Positions 6,115 through 6,858 of a stretch of 6,858 nucleotides of DNA are shown here, in pieces (the stretch's first letter is position 1; the number at the start of each line of letters is the position of its first letter). The translations under genes were made by a program, and so were the position numbers. The notes beneath the pieces are model-generated. The model saw only the letters and a program-made list of their open reading frames with translations, made no database searches and was not told where the DNA came from. Source of the stretch: Gammaproteobacteria bacterium (lineage in GTDB: Bacteria; Pseudomonadota; Gammaproteobacteria; GCA-001735895). The stretch covers positions 1 through 6,858 of the forward strand of contig JAOTUD010000150.1 of the NCBI GenBank assembly GCA_029864065.1. The letters are read 5' to 3'.

Positions 6115-6858
6115 CTAGTAGACACGCTTTTTCGGCGGGATAACGTCGCACTCGTTGCTCAGCGTGAACATGTGCACCGGGCGATAGTCGAAACTGGCCT
6201 GCCCCCTTGCGTCGATCCAGGAAAGGGTATGTTTCATCCAGTTGTCGTCATCGCGCTCGGGATAATCCTCGCGCGCATGGCCGCCACGGCTCTCGGTCCT
6301 GTGCAGCGCGCTCTGAATCGTCGCCTGGGCCTGCAGCAGCAGGTTTTCGAGCTCGAGGGTTTCGACCAGGTCGGTATTCCAGATCAGGCTGCGATCGTTG
6401 ACGCCCACATCGTCGAAGCTGTCGAAGATAGCGTTCATCTTGTCGACCCCTTCTTGCAGCGAATCGCCGGTACGGAACACGGCCGCGTGCTTCTGCATAT
6501 CACGCTGCATGTCATTCCTGATTTTCGCGGTTCCGATCGCACCCGAGGCGTTGCGCAATCGATCGAATCGATCCAGGATGGCGTCGCAGGCGTCGGCGGC
6601 CAGCGGCTTGTGAGAGGCGCCCGGTCTGATGGTTTCGGCGGCCCGCAACGCGGCGGCGCGACCGAACACGACGATATCGAGCAGCGAATTCGAACCCAGT
6701 CGGTTGGCACCATGCACGGAGACGCAAGCGGCTTCCCCGATAGACATCAAACCCGGTACGACGGAGTCCGGATCCCCATCCTTGAGCGTCACCACCTCGC
6801 CGTGGTAGTTGGTCGGGATGCCGCCCATGTTGTAGTGCACGGTCGGCAGCACCGGGAT
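6115..6858 (-). CDS. sdhA: Succinate dehydrogenase flavoprotein subunit SdhA, C-terminal part
   Basis: The last 247 codons plus stop; the 5' end lies beyond the right edge. The frame is open to 6858 and reads [13 protein letters not shown], so the GTG at 6850-6852 is an internal valine, not a start. SdhA oxidises succinate to fumarate with covalently bound FAD. Visible are the conserved His in [44 protein letters not shown] with its substrate-site Arg, and the C-terminal helical domain with [20 protein letters not shown]. The C terminus ends IPPKKRVY. Stretches such as [11 protein letters not shown] and [15 protein letters not shown] follow mitochondrial/alphaproteobacterial SDHA rather than E. 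coli SdhA. The FAD-linking His and N-terminal FAD fold are not in the window. First visible gene of sdhAB-sdhE-ygfX-DUF1249. Confidence 0.97.
   Translation of the reverse strand: MPVLPTVHYNMGGIPTNYHGEVVTLKDGDPDSVVPGLMSIGEAACVSVHGANRLGSNSLLDIVVFGRAAALRAAETIRPGASHKPLAADACDAILDRFDRLRNASGAIGTAKIRNDMQRDMQKHAAVFRTGDSLQEGVDKMNAIFDSFDDVGVNDRSLIWNTDLVETLELENLLLQAQATIQSALHRTESRGGHAREDYPERDDDNWMKHTLSWIDARGQASFDYRPVHMFTLSNECDVIPPKKRVY

Noticed and set aside
6850..6852. GTG as a start codon for the sdhA fragment
   Set aside because: The frame continues upstream to the window edge with conserved SdhA residues ([10 protein letters not shown]), so this is an internal valine codon.

Overview
The window reads as chromosomal DNA of a gammaproteobacterium, moderately GC-rich. 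Every recognisable gene lies on the minus strand, so transcription runs from position 6858 towards 1. Gammaproteobacterial origin is suggested by an IscR/IscS/IscU set very close to the Escherichia coli proteins as I recall them, a fused three-function CysG, and the gammaproteobacterial families SdhE, YgfX and DUF1249 (YqiB-like). The genus cannot be told from this sequence. The succinate dehydrogenase subunits look more like the alphaproteobacterial/mitochondrial type than the E. coli type.

Layout in the direction of transcription: (1) 6858-4164 is the tail of a succinate dehydrogenase operon: sdhA (5' part outside the window), sdhB, sdhE (SdhA flavinylation factor), ygfX (small membrane protein) and a DUF1249 gene whose start overlaps the end of ygfX by 11 bp. 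(2) 4163-4006 is a very AT-rich intergenic stretch followed by a strong sigma70-type promoter, with a perfect 29-bp palindrome over its -10 region that matches the type 1 IscR operator. (3) 4005-1891 is a compact iscR-iscS-iscU operon for iron-sulfur cluster assembly, ended by a clear Rho-independent terminator at 1843-1869. No iscA, hscB, hscA or fdx follows, unlike the E. coli operon. (4) 1774-377 is cysG (siroheme synthase), with a plausible promoter of its own just after the isc terminator. (5) After a 184-bp gap, 192-1 holds the first 64 codons of a protein that looks like a cyclic-nucleotide-binding (CNB) domain protein.

The genes share an iron/cofactor theme. SdhB carries three Fe-S clusters, SdhE installs FAD on SdhA, the Isc proteins build Fe-S clusters under IscR feedback, and CysG makes siroheme, which works beside a [4Fe-4S] cluster in sulfite and nitrite reductases. 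I see no mobile element, CRISPR array, tRNA or rRNA, and no sign of a wholly new system. The points of most interest are the shortened isc operon, the unusually perfect IscR operator, the AT-rich block with nested inverted repeats, and the coupling of a DUF1249 gene to the sdh tail.
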